Positions 8,614 to 16,538 of a stretch of DNA of 64,000 nt are shown piece by piece; within the stretch, counting starts at the first letter, position 1; the number at the start of each line of letters is the position of its first letter. Source of the stretch: Actinosynnema sp042752395 (GTDB taxonomy: Bacteria > Actinomycetota > Actinomycetes > Mycobacteriales > Pseudonocardiaceae). A program made the position numbers and the translations under genes. Under the pieces are notes generated by a model, which was not told the DNA's origin, ran no database searches, and saw nothing but the letters and a program-made list of their open reading frames with translations. The DNA lies in NCBI RefSeq assembly GCF_042752395.1, contig NZ_JBHYXZ010000024.1, forward strand, positions 1 through 64,000, written 5' to 3'.

Positions 8614-10073
8614 TTGGGACGCTCCACCATGACAGTGAACTGGTCGGCGATGGCCGGCTGCTGCGGCCGCGGCTTCGGCGTGGACTTCGGCGCGCGCGCC
8701 GCGTCCGAGATGCGCAGCAGCAACGCCACCAGGATGTAGTTGGCCAGCAGCGACGACCCGCCGTAGGACAGGAACGGCGCGGTGATGCCCGTCATCGGGA
8801 TCAGCTTGCTGACGCCGCCGACGACGATGAAGATCTGGAACGCCACCGCGAACGCCAGGCCGCCCCCGAGAAGCTTGCCGAACGTGTCGCGCACGGCAAG
8901 CGCGCTGCGCAGGCCGCGCATCGCGAACACGGTGTAGATCAGCAGCACCGCGGCCAGCCCGACGAAGCCCAGCTCCTCGCCGATCACGGCGGTGATGAAG
9001 TCGGTGTTGGCCTCGGGGATCTGGTCCGGCCGGCCGCCGCCCAGTCCCGCGCCGAACAACCCGCCGGTGCCGAGCCCGAACAGCGACTGCACGATCTGGT
9101 AGCCCGCCCCGGACGGGTCGGCGAACGGGTCCAGCCAGTTCTGCACCCGGATCTGGACGTGGCCGAACAGCTTCCACGCCACGACCGCGCCGACGCAGAA
9201 CATCACCACGCCCAGCACGACCCACGCGGCCCGCTCGGTCGCCACGTACAGCAGCACCAGCACGATGCCGAAGAACAGCAGCGAGCTGCCCAGGTCCTTC
9301 TGCAGCACCATGATGCTCACGCCGACCGCCCACGCGGCGACCAGCGGGCCCAGGTCCCGGGCGCGCGGCAGGTCCAGGCCGAGGATCCGGCGGCCGGCGA
9401 TGGTGAACAGGTCGCGCTTCGACACCAGGAACGCGGCGAAGAAGACCATCAGCAGGATCTTCGCGAACTCGCCGGGCTGGATGGAGAACGCGCCGAAGCT
9501 CAGCCAGATCTTCGCGCCGTTGATCTCCGGCGCGATGAAGCTCGGCAGCACGCCCGGCAGCACCAGCGCGACCAGGCCCAGCAGGCCCGCGGTGTAGCCG
9601 TAGCGCGCCAGCGTGCGGTGGTCGGACAGCACCTTCAGCGCGGTGCAGAACAGCACCAGCGCGATCGCCGTCCAGAGGACCTGCTTGGGCGCGGCGGGCG
9701 ACCACACCTGGTTGCCGGGCAGCTTCACGTCGGCCATGGCCAGGTCGATCCGGTGGATCATGACCAGGCCCAGGCCGTTGAGCAGCGCGACGCACGGCAT
9801 GATCACCGGATCGGCGTAGGGCGCCCATTTGCGCACCGCGAGGTGCGCGACGGTCAGCAGGCCCAGGTAGGCCAGGCCCAGCCACACGATCCGCATGGTC
9901 AGTTCCTGCTCCTGGTTCGCCTCGACCAGGATCAACGCGCCCGTCACGAGCGTGGCGGCGAACGCGAGCATGAACAGCTCGGTGCTGCGTCGGGTGGGCG
10001 GCCTCAACCCGGGCGACGTGCTGCTCGCCGCCGCGAGCGGTGTGCCCTCAGCGCCGGGGACCGGCGAACCCAT
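8610..10073 (-). CDS. rodA: RodA/FtsW SEDS peptidoglycan glycosyltransferase
   Basis: A 487-residue polytopic membrane protein of the SEDS family that polymerises lipid II. About twelve hydrophobic helices are visible after a cytoplasmic N-terminal tail of roughly 35 residues. The C-terminal family signature PMTGITAPFLSYGGSS is intact. Coupled to pbpA by a 4-nt ATGA overlap, which fits the SEDS/class B PBP pairing. It starts 4 nt after the pstP stop. Confidence 0.96.
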   Translation of the reverse strand: MGSPVPGAEGTPLAAASSTSPGLRPPTRRSTELFMLAFAATLVTGALILVEANQEQELTMRIVWLGLAYLGLLTVAHLAVRKWAPYADPVIMPCVALLNGLGLVMIHRIDLAMADVKLPGNQVWSPAAPKQVLWTAIALVLFCTALKVLSDHRTLARYGYTAGLLGLVALVLPGVLPSFIAPEINGAKIWLSFGAFSIQPGEFAKILLMVFFAAFLVSKRDLFTIAGRRILGLDLPRARDLGPLVAAWAVGVSIMVLQKDLGSSLLFFGIVLVLLYVATERAAWVVLGVVMFCVGAVVAWKLFGHVQIRVQNWLDPFADPSGAGYQIVQSLFGLGTGGLFGAGLGGGRPDQIPEANTDFITAVIGEELGFVGLAAVLLIYTVFAMRGLRSALAVRDTFGKLLGGGLAFAVAFQIFIVVGGVSKLIPMTGITAPFLSYGGSSLLANYILVALLLRISDAARAPKSTPKPRPQQPAIADQFTVMVERPK

Positions 10074-10077
10074 GCGA

Positions 10078-11466
10078 CTACTGACCCTTTCGGCAATCCG
10101 TGCCCGGCTTCTGCACGGGCGTGGTGAGGGGGGTTCCCTCCGCGGTGGTGGACGTGGTCGCCCCGGTCGGGGTTGTCGTCGGGGGCGCGGTGGTGGTGGA
10201 CGTCTCCGTGCCCGTAGACCCGGTGCTGTCCTTCGGGCAGAACGGCAGCGTCTGCTCGGTGCGCAGGCGGCGGATCGCCTCGCGGGCGCCCTCCAGCCCG
10301 TCCACGTCGGTGATGCCGTTGCGCACCACGTCCCGGGTGGCGACCTTCAGGTCGTCCACCGTGATCGGCTCGCACGCCTGCGCGCCGGGCGGGCACGAGC
10401 CCTCCACCTGGCGGTGCAGGTCGAAGCCGAACACGCTGCCGGTGACGCCGCGGAACACCGCGACCTCGCCGTTGTCCGCCGTGCCCACGTAGTACTGGCG
10501 CAGCACGTACCAGCGCGTGCCCAGACCCGCCGCGGCCAGCAGCAGGAGCAGGAAGACCACCAGGCCGAGCGCCTTGAGCCGGCTGCCGCGCGACCGCCGG
10601 GGGTCCGGCGGGGGCATCGGCTCGACCCGCGGCGGCAGCGGTCGGGGCCCCGTGATGGAACTCGCCCGCGAGGCGGGCGAGTCGGGTGGTGGCGGGTCTT
10701 CGCTGCCGTCTCCGGCGGCGCCGCCCACTATCGGCGCGTCCTCCCCGAAGTCGACGTCGACCACGTCGGCGACGACGACCGTCACGTTGTCGGGGCCGCC
10801 GCCCTTGAGCGCCAGCTCGATCATCCGGTCCGCGCACGCCTGCGGGTCCGGGATGCGGATCGCCTCTTCCAGCGTCTCCATGCTGACCACGCCGGACAGG
10901 CCGTCCGAGCACAGCAGGTAGCGGTCGCCCGGACGGGCCTCCCGCACCATCAGCCTCGGCTCCACCTCGTGGCCGGTCAACGCGCGCAGCAGCAGCGACC
11001 GCTGCGGGTGCGTGGCCGCTTCCTCCTCGGTGATCCGTCCCTCGTCGATCAGCGACTGGACGAACGTGTCGTCGTGCGTGATCTGCGTGAACGTGCCGTT
11101 GCGCAGCATGTACGCGCGGGAGTCGCCGATGTGCACCATGCCCAGCCGCGAGCCCGCGAACAGCACGGCGGTGAGCGTGGTGCCCATGCCGTCCAGGTCG
11201 GGGTCGCTCTGCACGAGCTCGGAGATCGCGCCGTTGCCGGCGATCACCGCGTCGCGGAGCTGGCCGAGCAGGTCGTCGCCCGGCTCGTCGTCGTCGAGCG
11301 GGGCCAGGGCGGCGATGACGACCTTGCTGGCGACCTCGCCGGCGGCGTGGCCGCCCATGCCGTCGGCGAGCGCGAGCAGGCGGGGACCCGCGTACACGGA
11401 GTCCTGGTTGTTCGAGCGGACCAGGCCCCGGTCGCTGCGGGCCGCGTATCGGAGGACGAGGGTCAT
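10078..11466 (-). CDS. pstP: PP2C-family Ser/Thr phosphatase PstP
   Basis: A 462-residue metal-dependent phosphatase that reverses PknA/PknB signalling. The catalytic domain (about 1-235) carries PP2C metal ligands, including RSNNQDS and LADGMGGHAAG near the N-terminus and the CSDGLSGVV and GGPDNVTVV motifs. A Pro-rich linker, one transmembrane helix (about 290-312) and an exported C-terminal domain with several Cys and a Thr-rich tail follow. The start overlaps the fhaB stop by ATGA. Confidence 0.96.
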   Translation of the reverse strand: MTLVLRYAARSDRGLVRSNNQDSVYAGPRLLALADGMGGHAAGEVASKVVIAALAPLDDDEPGDDLLGQLRDAVIAGNGAISELVQSDPDLDGMGTTLTAVLFAGSRLGMVHIGDSRAYMLRNGTFTQITHDDTFVQSLIDEGRITEEEAATHPQRSLLLRALTGHEVEPRLMVREARPGDRYLLCSDGLSGVVSMETLEEAIRIPDPQACADRMIELALKGGGPDNVTVVVADVVDVDFGEDAPIVGGAAGDGSEDPPPPDSPASRASSITGPRPLPPRVEPMPPPDPRRSRGSRLKALGLVVFLLLLLAAAGLGTRWYVLRQYYVGTADNGEVAVFRGVTGSVFGFDLHRQVEGSCPPGAQACEPITVDDLKVATRDVVRNGITDVDGLEGAREAIRRLRTEQTLPFCPKDSTGSTGTETSTTTAPPTTTPTGATTSTTAEGTPLTTPVQKPGTDCRKGQ

Positions 11467-11924
11467 GAGCGCAGCTCGATCACCGTTTTGCCAATTCGGA
11501 TCGGGGAGCCGAGCGGGACCCGGAGTGGGGCCGTGACCTTCGCCCGGTCGAGGTACGTGCCGTTCGTGGAGCCGAGGTCCTCCACGTACCAGTCGGTGCC
11601 GCGCATCGACAACCGCGCGTGCCGGGTCGACGCGAAGTCGTCGTCCAGCACGAGCGTGGAGTCGTCCGCGCGGCCGATCAGGATCGGCCTGCCGTCCAGG
11701 GAGATGCGCGTGCCCGCCAGCGCGCCGTGGGTCACGACGAGCTGCCGGGCCGCCTTGGTGCCCCGGGCGGCTTTGTTAGCGCCCCTGCCGAACTTGGGCG
11801 TCGGGACGCGGAGCCCCGACGCCGCGTACAGGTCGGAGCGGACCACTCGAAGCGCAGCCAACACGAACAACCAGAGCAGGACGAGGAAACCCGCTCTGGT
11901 CAGCTGCATCACCAGCTCTGGCAC
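11463..11924 (-). CDS. fhaB: FHA-domain membrane protein FhaB (FipA-like)
   Basis: A 153-residue protein: an N-terminal transmembrane helix (about 10-28), a basic linker and a C-terminal FHA domain (about 75-150) with the phosphothreonine-reading motifs GRADDS, STRHARLS and GSTNGTYL. FHA domains bind phosphothreonine made by PknA/PknB and recruit division or wall proteins. The GTG at 11924 is chosen because it keeps the complete short leader; an in-frame ATG 15 nt downstream is also possible. Coupled to pstP. Confidence 0.94.
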   Translation of the reverse strand: MPELVMQLTRAGFLVLLWLFVLAALRVVRSDLYAASGLRVPTPKFGRGANKAARGTKAARQLVVTHGALAGTRISLDGRPILIGRADDSTLVLDDDFASTRHARLSMRGTDWYVEDLGSTNGTYLDRAKVTAPLRVPLGSPIRIGKTVIELRS

Positions 11925-11979
11925 CGGTTGTAACCGCTCCTGACTTGAGTGCCGTCACGCCTTCGCCCGGATCGACGAC

Positions 11980-13152
11980 TCAGCCCTGGGTGCGGTAGAC
12001 CAGCGAGGAGTGGCCGATGCGGACGACGTCGCCTTCCGCGAGCTGCCAAGTCTGCACTGGAGTGCCGTTCACCGTGGTGCCGTTTGTCGAACCGAGATCA
12101 GCGAGCATGGCACTGTGCCCGTCCCAGGTGATCTCCAGGTGCCTCCTGGAGACGCCCGTGTCGGGGAGCCGGAAGTCCGCTTCCTGGCCGCGGCCGACCA
12201 CGTTGCCGCCCTGCTTCAGGTTGTAGGTGCGATTGGAACCGTCGTCCAGGTGCAGCGTCGCGTTGAGCTGGCGCGGGCCGGACTGGACGGCCGGCGGCGC
12301 GTAGCCCTGCCCCGGGTCGCCGTAGCCCTGCTGCCCGTAGCCCTGGTCGTAGCCGGGCTGCCCGTAGCCCTGCTGGCCGTAACCCTGGTCGTACCCGGGC
12401 TGCTGGCCGTAGCCCTGGTCGTAGCCGGGCTGGCCGTACCCCGGTTGGGGCTGGCCGTAGCCCTGGTCGTACCCGGGCTGCTGGCCGTAACCCTGGTCGT
12501 AGCCGGGCTGGGGCTGGCCGTAGCCCTGGTCGTAGCCCTGCTGGCCGTAACCCTGGTCATAGCCCTGCTGCTGGCCGTAGCCCTGGTCGTACCCGGGCTG
12601 CTGCTGACCGTACCCCTGCTGGTCGTAGCCCTGCTGCTGCTGGCCGTAGCCGCCCTGTGCATAGGGGTCGTAGGCGGGCTGGCCCTGTCCTTGTCCGTAG
12701 CCGGGAGGCTGGCTCATGGATCCGTCTCCTGCAGTGCGAGGTGGTGCTGACCGTCGGCTGGCAACTTTCACGTCGGGGTCGACGGACGAGCTGGTTCGGA
12801 ACTGTCCCGTGTGCAGCGCGTCGGAGCGCTCCAGGGAGACTACGACGTCACCATAGGTGTCCCATCCGCTCTCTTCGAGGTGCTCCCGGATGGAGTCCCC
12901 GAGAAGCTGGGTGATGCGTAGTTCATCCTGGCCGTCCCCGGCAAGCCGGTCGTGGTCCTGCGGACCCAGCAGGACCTGGAAGTGGTTCGGAGCGAGCAAC
13001 CTGCCACCCGCCAACTCGCGGATGTTGCTCTCCGCCTCCCGCTGCAGTGCCTGGGCCACTTCCTGCGGGACGACGTTGCCACCGAACACCCGCGCGAAGG
13101 TGTTGCCCACGATGCCTTCGAGACGGCGCTCGAAGCGCTGTACGAGGCCCAC
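11980..13152 (-). CDS. fhaA: FHA-domain protein FhaA with a Gly-Tyr-Gln repeat linker
   Basis: A 390-residue protein. The GTG at 13152 is chosen because GGAGGG precedes it by 5 nt and the product then starts VGLVQRFERRLEG, like known FhaA; a longer frame reaches 13221. The N-terminal domain (about 1-125, DUF3662 type) carries the FARVFGGNVVPQEV signature. A long low-complexity linker of YGQ/GYDQGYGQ units follows (about 150-290). The C-terminal FHA domain (about 305-390) has VVGRGQEADF, SRRHLEI and GSTNGTTV. In mycobacteria FhaA binds phosphorylated MviN and PknB targets. First gene of the minus-strand cluster. Confidence 0.95.
   Translation of the reverse strand: MGLVQRFERRLEGIVGNTFARVFGGNVVPQEVAQALQREAESNIRELAGGRLLAPNHFQVLLGPQDHDRLAGDGQDELRITQLLGDSIREHLEESGWDTYGDVVVSLERSDALHTGQFRTSSSVDPDVKVASRRSAPPRTAGDGSMSQPPGYGQGQGQPAYDPYAQGGYGQQQQGYDQQGYGQQQPGYDQGYGQQQGYDQGYGQQGYDQGYGQPQPGYDQGYGQQPGYDQGYGQPQPGYGQPGYDQGYGQQPGYDQGYGQQGYGQPGYDQGYGQQGYGDPGQGYAPPAVQSGPRQLNATLHLDDGSNRTYNLKQGGNVVGRGQEADFRLPDTGVSRRHLEITWDGHSAMLADLGSTNGTTVNGTPVQTWQLAEGDVVRIGHSSLVYRTQG
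12310..12660 (-). repeat. Coding repeat for YGQ/GYDQGYGQ units in FhaA
   Basis: Tandem imperfect units of about 18-33 nt, such as TAGCCCTGGTCGTAGCCGGG on the plus strand, lie inside fhaA and encode a Gln/Gly/Tyr-rich disordered linker. Unit length is always a multiple of three. Copy number is likely to vary between strains. Confidence 0.85.
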
Positions 13153-13267
13153 GGCAACCCTCCGACCCGGTCGACTTCCACCCCGATCGTATCCGGGGCG
13201 ACGTGCCGGTACACGGGGCAATTGGTAACCCGGACGGGGACCGTGCTAGTGTTCTCCACGTCGCTCC

Positions 13268-13350
13268 GGGCGAGTGGCGGAATGGCAGACGCGCACGGTT
13301 CAGGTCCGTGTGTCCGAAAGGACGTGGGGGTTCAACTCCCCCCTCGCCCA
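13268..13350 (+). tRNA. tRNA-Leu (CAG anticodon)
   Basis: An 83-nt gene with acceptor stem GGGCGAG/CTCGCCC, anticodon stem CACGG/CCGTG around loop TTCAGGT (anticodon CAG), the long variable arm expected for tRNA-Leu, and TTCAACT in the T arm. No CCA is encoded. A tRNA-Leu also lies beside fhaA in mycobacteria (leuT). Confidence 0.95.
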
Positions 13351-13351
13351 C

Positions 13352-13399
13352 AAAAACCGGAAGTCCCATCCACGATCGTGGGTGGGACTTCCGGTTTTT
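13352..13399. terminator. Terminator after tRNA-Leu
   Basis: Near-perfect inverted repeat: 17-nt arms AAAAACCGGAAGTCCCA / TGGGACTTCCGGTTTTT, with a single mismatch and an inner CCACGATCGTGG palindrome. A T5 run ends the right arm. Confidence 0.9.
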
Positions 13400-13800
13400 C
13401 GCGACCTCCCGGAATGCCGGCCGCGTGATGTCTGTCACCCGGGTGGTCCGCGGCCGAACGTGAGGGTCGTTGGGGCGGTCGGTCGATTTGGTGCGGCGAG
13501 CGGTCGGTCGGGTGCTCGGCGGGCCGGCCACCGAAGTCGGTTCGGCGGTCGATCCAGGCGAGCGACGCACACGCTGAGCAGCCTTCGGCGGTCCGCGGGG
13601 GCGTGGGGTCACCCAGACGGCAGCACCGCCGGACCGAAGTCGCTCCGCCGGTCGCCGACCGGTTACCGACCGCTCGACGCCGTCGATCGCAGGACGCCGA
13701 TTGGCTCGGGGGTGCGAACGGTCCCACCTGGTACGCCTTACCCAGAGCACGAGTCGAAACGCGGCGGACAGCCCGCCGTGGTTGCCGAGGAGGCCCTGGC
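13400..13800. other. Intergenic stretch without a supported gene
   Basis: About 400 bases rich in CGGTCGG-type motifs between the tRNA terminator and the next GTG. Frames that cross it lack ribosome sites and family similarity. It may hold the promoter of the following gene, but no clear -35/-10 pair is visible. Confidence 0.5.
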
Positions 13801-14418
13801 GTGAGCAGCACACCAGCACGGATCGCGGACACCGACGACACCAGGGCGCTGTCGGCCACCGCGATCCCGGTTCCCGAACTGCCCGGCTCCGTCGAGGAGC
13901 TGGCCGCCTCCGCGGCGGTGCGCCTCGGCTGGCACGGCGTGGTGCTGCCCGAGATGGTCCTCATGGGGCGCAAGGTCATCGTGGTGGCCGAGCTGCTGGC
14001 CGACGCGCACGCCGAGCGGGTGTGCCTGGGCGCGGGCCCGGAGACGGACCGCACGACGGTGTCCACGTGGGTCTGGCCGGAGATGGACGGCCGCGTGCCG
14101 CCCGCCGCGGTGCGGATCGTGGGCGTGCTCGCGGTGGCCCGGCACTGGCGGACCGCGCTGGCCTCGGCGGTGCCGTTCGCCCGCTTCGGCAACGCCGCCG
14201 CGGTGCTGCCGGCGTCGGTCGTGTTCACGCACGACTACCTGGCCAACTGCCTGCCGCGGGTGCGGCGCTACGGCGTCTCGGTCCTGCTGGCCGACGAGGA
14301 CCTGCAGCTCAGCACGGACGTGGCGGGTCGCAACGAGACCGTGCCGGTCGAGGACACCGCGACCACCCGGTGGGTGAACGAACTGGTCTACGAGCGGGTG
14401 CTGGCGACCGCGTCCTGA
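13801..14418 (+). CDS. Hypothetical actinobacterial protein, 205 residues
   Basis: Not recognised. The GTG at 13801 is preceded by AGGAGG at a suitable distance, which decides the start over longer in-frame options. The product is probably soluble: it opens with a short polar leader, then an Ala/Val/Leu-rich core (ELAASAAVRLGWHGVVLPEM, later RIVGVLAVARHWRTALA), without a signal peptide or clear membrane helix. It ends 14 nt before the next gene, so the two may be cotranscribed. Confidence 0.75.
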   Translation: MSSTPARIADTDDTRALSATAIPVPELPGSVEELAASAAVRLGWHGVVLPEMVLMGRKVIVVAELLADAHAERVCLGAGPETDRTTVSTWVWPEMDGRVPPAAVRIVGVLAVARHWRTALASAVPFARFGNAAAVLPASVVFTHDYLANCLPRVRRYGVSVLLADEDLQLSTDVAGRNETVPVEDTATTRWVNELVYERVLATAS

Positions 14419-14432
14419 CCTACGGTCGGACC

Positions 14433-15065
14433 ATGCGGGTAGTGATCGCGGGTGGGCACGGCAAGATCGCGTTGTGGGTGGAGCGGCTGCTGGCCGCGAG
14501 GGGCGACAGCGCCACGGCGCTGGTCCGCAACCCGGACCACCACGGGGACGTCCTGGACGCGGGTGGTGTCCCCGTCCACTGCGACCTGGAGGCGACCGAC
14601 GTCGCTTCGGTCGCGGAACTGCTGACCGGCGCGGACGCGGCCCTGTTCGCCGCGGGCGCCGGACCGGGCAGCGGGGTGGCGCGCAAGGACACGGTGGACC
14701 GCGCGGCGGCGGTGCTGTTCGCCGAGGCGGCGCAGCGGGCCGGGGTGCGGCGGTTCGTCCAGATCAGCTCGGCCGGCATCGGCCGGACCACGGGCGACGA
14801 GGTGTTCGACGCCTACCTGGCGGCCAAGGGCGCGGCCGAGGAGGACCTGCGGGGCCGCGACCTGGACTGGACGATCCTGCGGCCGGGCCGGCTGACCGAC
14901 GACGAGCCGACCGGGTTGGTCGAACTGGCCGAAACGCCCCTACGGGGTTCCGTACCGAGGGGCGACGTGGCGGCGGTCGTGCTGGCGCTCCTGGACCGCC
15001 CGGGCACGGCGCGCCGGACGTACGAGCTGATCGGCGGCGACACCCCGATCGCCAACGCCTTCTAG
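14433..15065 (+). CDS. NAD(P)-binding SDR-like protein (NmrA/YwnB type)
   Basis: A 210-residue atypical short-chain dehydrogenase. The glycine motif is VIAGGHGKIA at the N-terminus, and the catalytic-site region contains RFVQISSAG and FDAYLAAKGAAEEDL, followed by the ILRPGRLTDD motif common in the NAD(P)H-binding subfamily. Likely a cytosolic oxidoreductase or NAD(P)H sensor; the substrate is unknown. It lies 14 nt downstream of the hypothetical gene. Confidence 0.85.
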   Translation: MRVVIAGGHGKIALWVERLLAARGDSATALVRNPDHHGDVLDAGGVPVHCDLEATDVASVAELLTGADAALFAAGAGPGSGVARKDTVDRAAAVLFAEAAQRAGVRRFVQISSAGIGRTTGDEVFDAYLAAKGAAEEDLRGRDLDWTILRPGRLTDDEPTGLVELAETPLRGSVPRGDVAAVVLALLDRPGTARRTYELIGGDTPIANAF

Positions 15066-15154
15066 GCGCACCGCGCCTCCGCAGCCGTCCGTCGCGCACG
15101 TCCGCGGCGGCGCGCGCACCTCGGCGGTCGGCGTGGACCGGACCGGCGTGCCGT

Positions 15155-15187
15155 CCGCCCGGTGGCCGGCGGTGCGCCACCGGGCGG
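15155..15187. terminator. Hairpin between convergent genes
   Basis: Perfect 12-bp stem CCGCCCGGTGGC / GCCACCGGGCGG with a 9-nt loop, placed directly at the minus-strand stop (15188). No U-run on either side, as is common in high-GC genomes. Confidence 0.6.
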
Positions 15188-16465
15188 TCAGCCGAGGACG
15201 CGGTCGAGGTAGTCGTTGGTGAACTTGCCGGTCGGGTCCACCTCGGCCCGGACCCGGCGGAAGTCGTCGAAGCGCGGGTAGCGGTCGCGCAGGGCGTCGG
15301 CCGCGAGGCCGTGCATCTTGCCCCAGTGGGGCCGCCCGCCGACCGCGCCCGCGATCCGCTCGAACGCGTCGAAGTACCGCCGGTACGGCATGCCGAGGTA
15401 CTGGTGGACGGCGATGTAAGCCGTGTCACGCCCGTGCGCGGTGGACAGCCAGATGTCGTCGCCCTGGGCGACGCGCACCTCCACCGGCACGATGACGCCG
15501 TGGTCGAGCCCGGCGACGGCCGCGCGCAGCTCGCGCAGCACGTCGTGCAGGGCCGCCCGCGGCACGGCGTACTCGCTCTCCACGAACCGGACCCGGCGCG
15601 GCGTGACGAAGACCCGGTGCGAGACGTCCCGGTAGTCGCGCTCGGACACCAGGGACCCGCACACCCGGTTGAGCGCCCTGGTGGTCGCCGGCACGGCCTT
15701 CGCCAGCCGGCAGACCAGCCCGAAGGCGGTGTTCTCCATCACCTCGTACTCGTAGAACCGGCGCAGCGCCGACAGCGGCGCGGCGGGCTCGTCCACCCGG
15801 TTGTTCCGCTTCACGATCACCCGGTCGGAGTGCGGGAACCAGTGGAACTCCACGTGGTCCTCGACCGCGGTGAGGTGGTCGAACTCCTCCAGCACCGCGT
15901 CGAGCCGGCCGGGGAACTCGCGCGCGTGCAGCACGAACGCGGGCACGCAGCGCAGCGTCACGGTGCTGATCACGCCGAGCGCGCCGAGGCCGATCCTGGC
16001 CGCGTGGAACAGCTCCGGCCGTTCGTCGGCCGAGCACCGCACGAGCGACCCGTCGGCGAGCACGAGTTCGAGCGCGACCACCTGGGTGGCCAGGCCGCCG
16101 AGCTTCGCGCCGGTGCCGTGCGTGCCGGTGGAGATGGCGCCCGCCACGGTCTGCGCGTCGATGTCGCCGAGGTTCGCCATGGCCAGCCCGAGCACGTCGA
16201 GCAGGGCGTTGAGCCGGCGCAGCGTGGTGCCGGACCGGACCGTGACCAGCGTGCCGGACACGTCGACGATCCCCGTCCACGCGTCGAGGTCGATCGCCAC
16301 GCCGGGCGCGACCGCGATGCCGGTGAACGAGTGCCCGCTGCCGCGCGGCCGCACGCGCGACGCGCCCGCCACGGCTTCGGCGAGCGCGTCGACGCTCGCC
16401 GGCCGCTCCACCCGGTGCGGGTCGGCGGACGCGGTGCGCGCCCAGTTCGTCCACGGGGACCCCAA
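15188..16465 (-). CDS. FAD-linked sugar-1,4-lactone oxidase/dehydrogenase
   Basis: A 425-residue flavoenzyme of the D-arabinono/L-gulono-1,4-lactone oxidase family. The FAD-binding half has RPRGSGHSFTGIAVAPG and GAISTGTHGTG; the substrate half ends with the family signature WGKMHGL. The His that covalently binds FAD in several relatives aligns with GSGHS. The TTG start at 16465 is preferred because GGAGGT lies 5 nt upstream and the product then begins with the conserved WTNWA segment; a GTG at 16498 in the same frame is the alternative. M. tuberculosis Rv1771 is a gulonolactone dehydrogenase of this family. Divergent from the PLP enzyme gene. Confidence 0.88.
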   Translation of the reverse strand: MGSPWTNWARTASADPHRVERPASVDALAEAVAGASRVRPRGSGHSFTGIAVAPGVAIDLDAWTGIVDVSGTLVTVRSGTTLRRLNALLDVLGLAMANLGDIDAQTVAGAISTGTHGTGAKLGGLATQVVALELVLADGSLVRCSADERPELFHAARIGLGALGVISTVTLRCVPAFVLHAREFPGRLDAVLEEFDHLTAVEDHVEFHWFPHSDRVIVKRNNRVDEPAAPLSALRRFYEYEVMENTAFGLVCRLAKAVPATTRALNRVCGSLVSERDYRDVSHRVFVTPRRVRFVESEYAVPRAALHDVLRELRAAVAGLDHGVIVPVEVRVAQGDDIWLSTAHGRDTAYIAVHQYLGMPYRRYFDAFERIAGAVGGRPHWGKMHGLAADALRDRYPRFDDFRRVRAEVDPTGKFTNDYLDRVLG

Positions 16466-16501
16466 TGCCCACCTCCGGGTGTGACGCGTTCCACGCACCG
16501 T

Positions 16502-16520
16502 AGGTGAAAGCTATTCACCT
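16502..16520. promoter_or_regulatory. Palindromic operator candidate between divergent genes
   Basis: Perfect inverted repeat AGGTGAA-AGCTA-TTCACCT in the short gap between the lactone oxidase and the PLP enzyme. Size and symmetry fit a dimeric regulator; the regulator is not identifiable from the window. Confidence 0.55.
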
Positions 16521-16538
16521 TTCAAGTACCGTGAGCCC

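Noticed and set aside
12310..12660. Regular repeats resembling a CRISPR array
   Set aside because: Units are multiples of three, lie in frame inside fhaA and encode a Gly/Tyr/Gln linker; there are no unique spacers and no cas genes.
13400..13800. Possible attachment site or integrated element beside tRNA-Leu
   Set aside because: No integrase gene and no direct repeat of the tRNA end was seen; the neighbouring genes match the ordinary chromosome.
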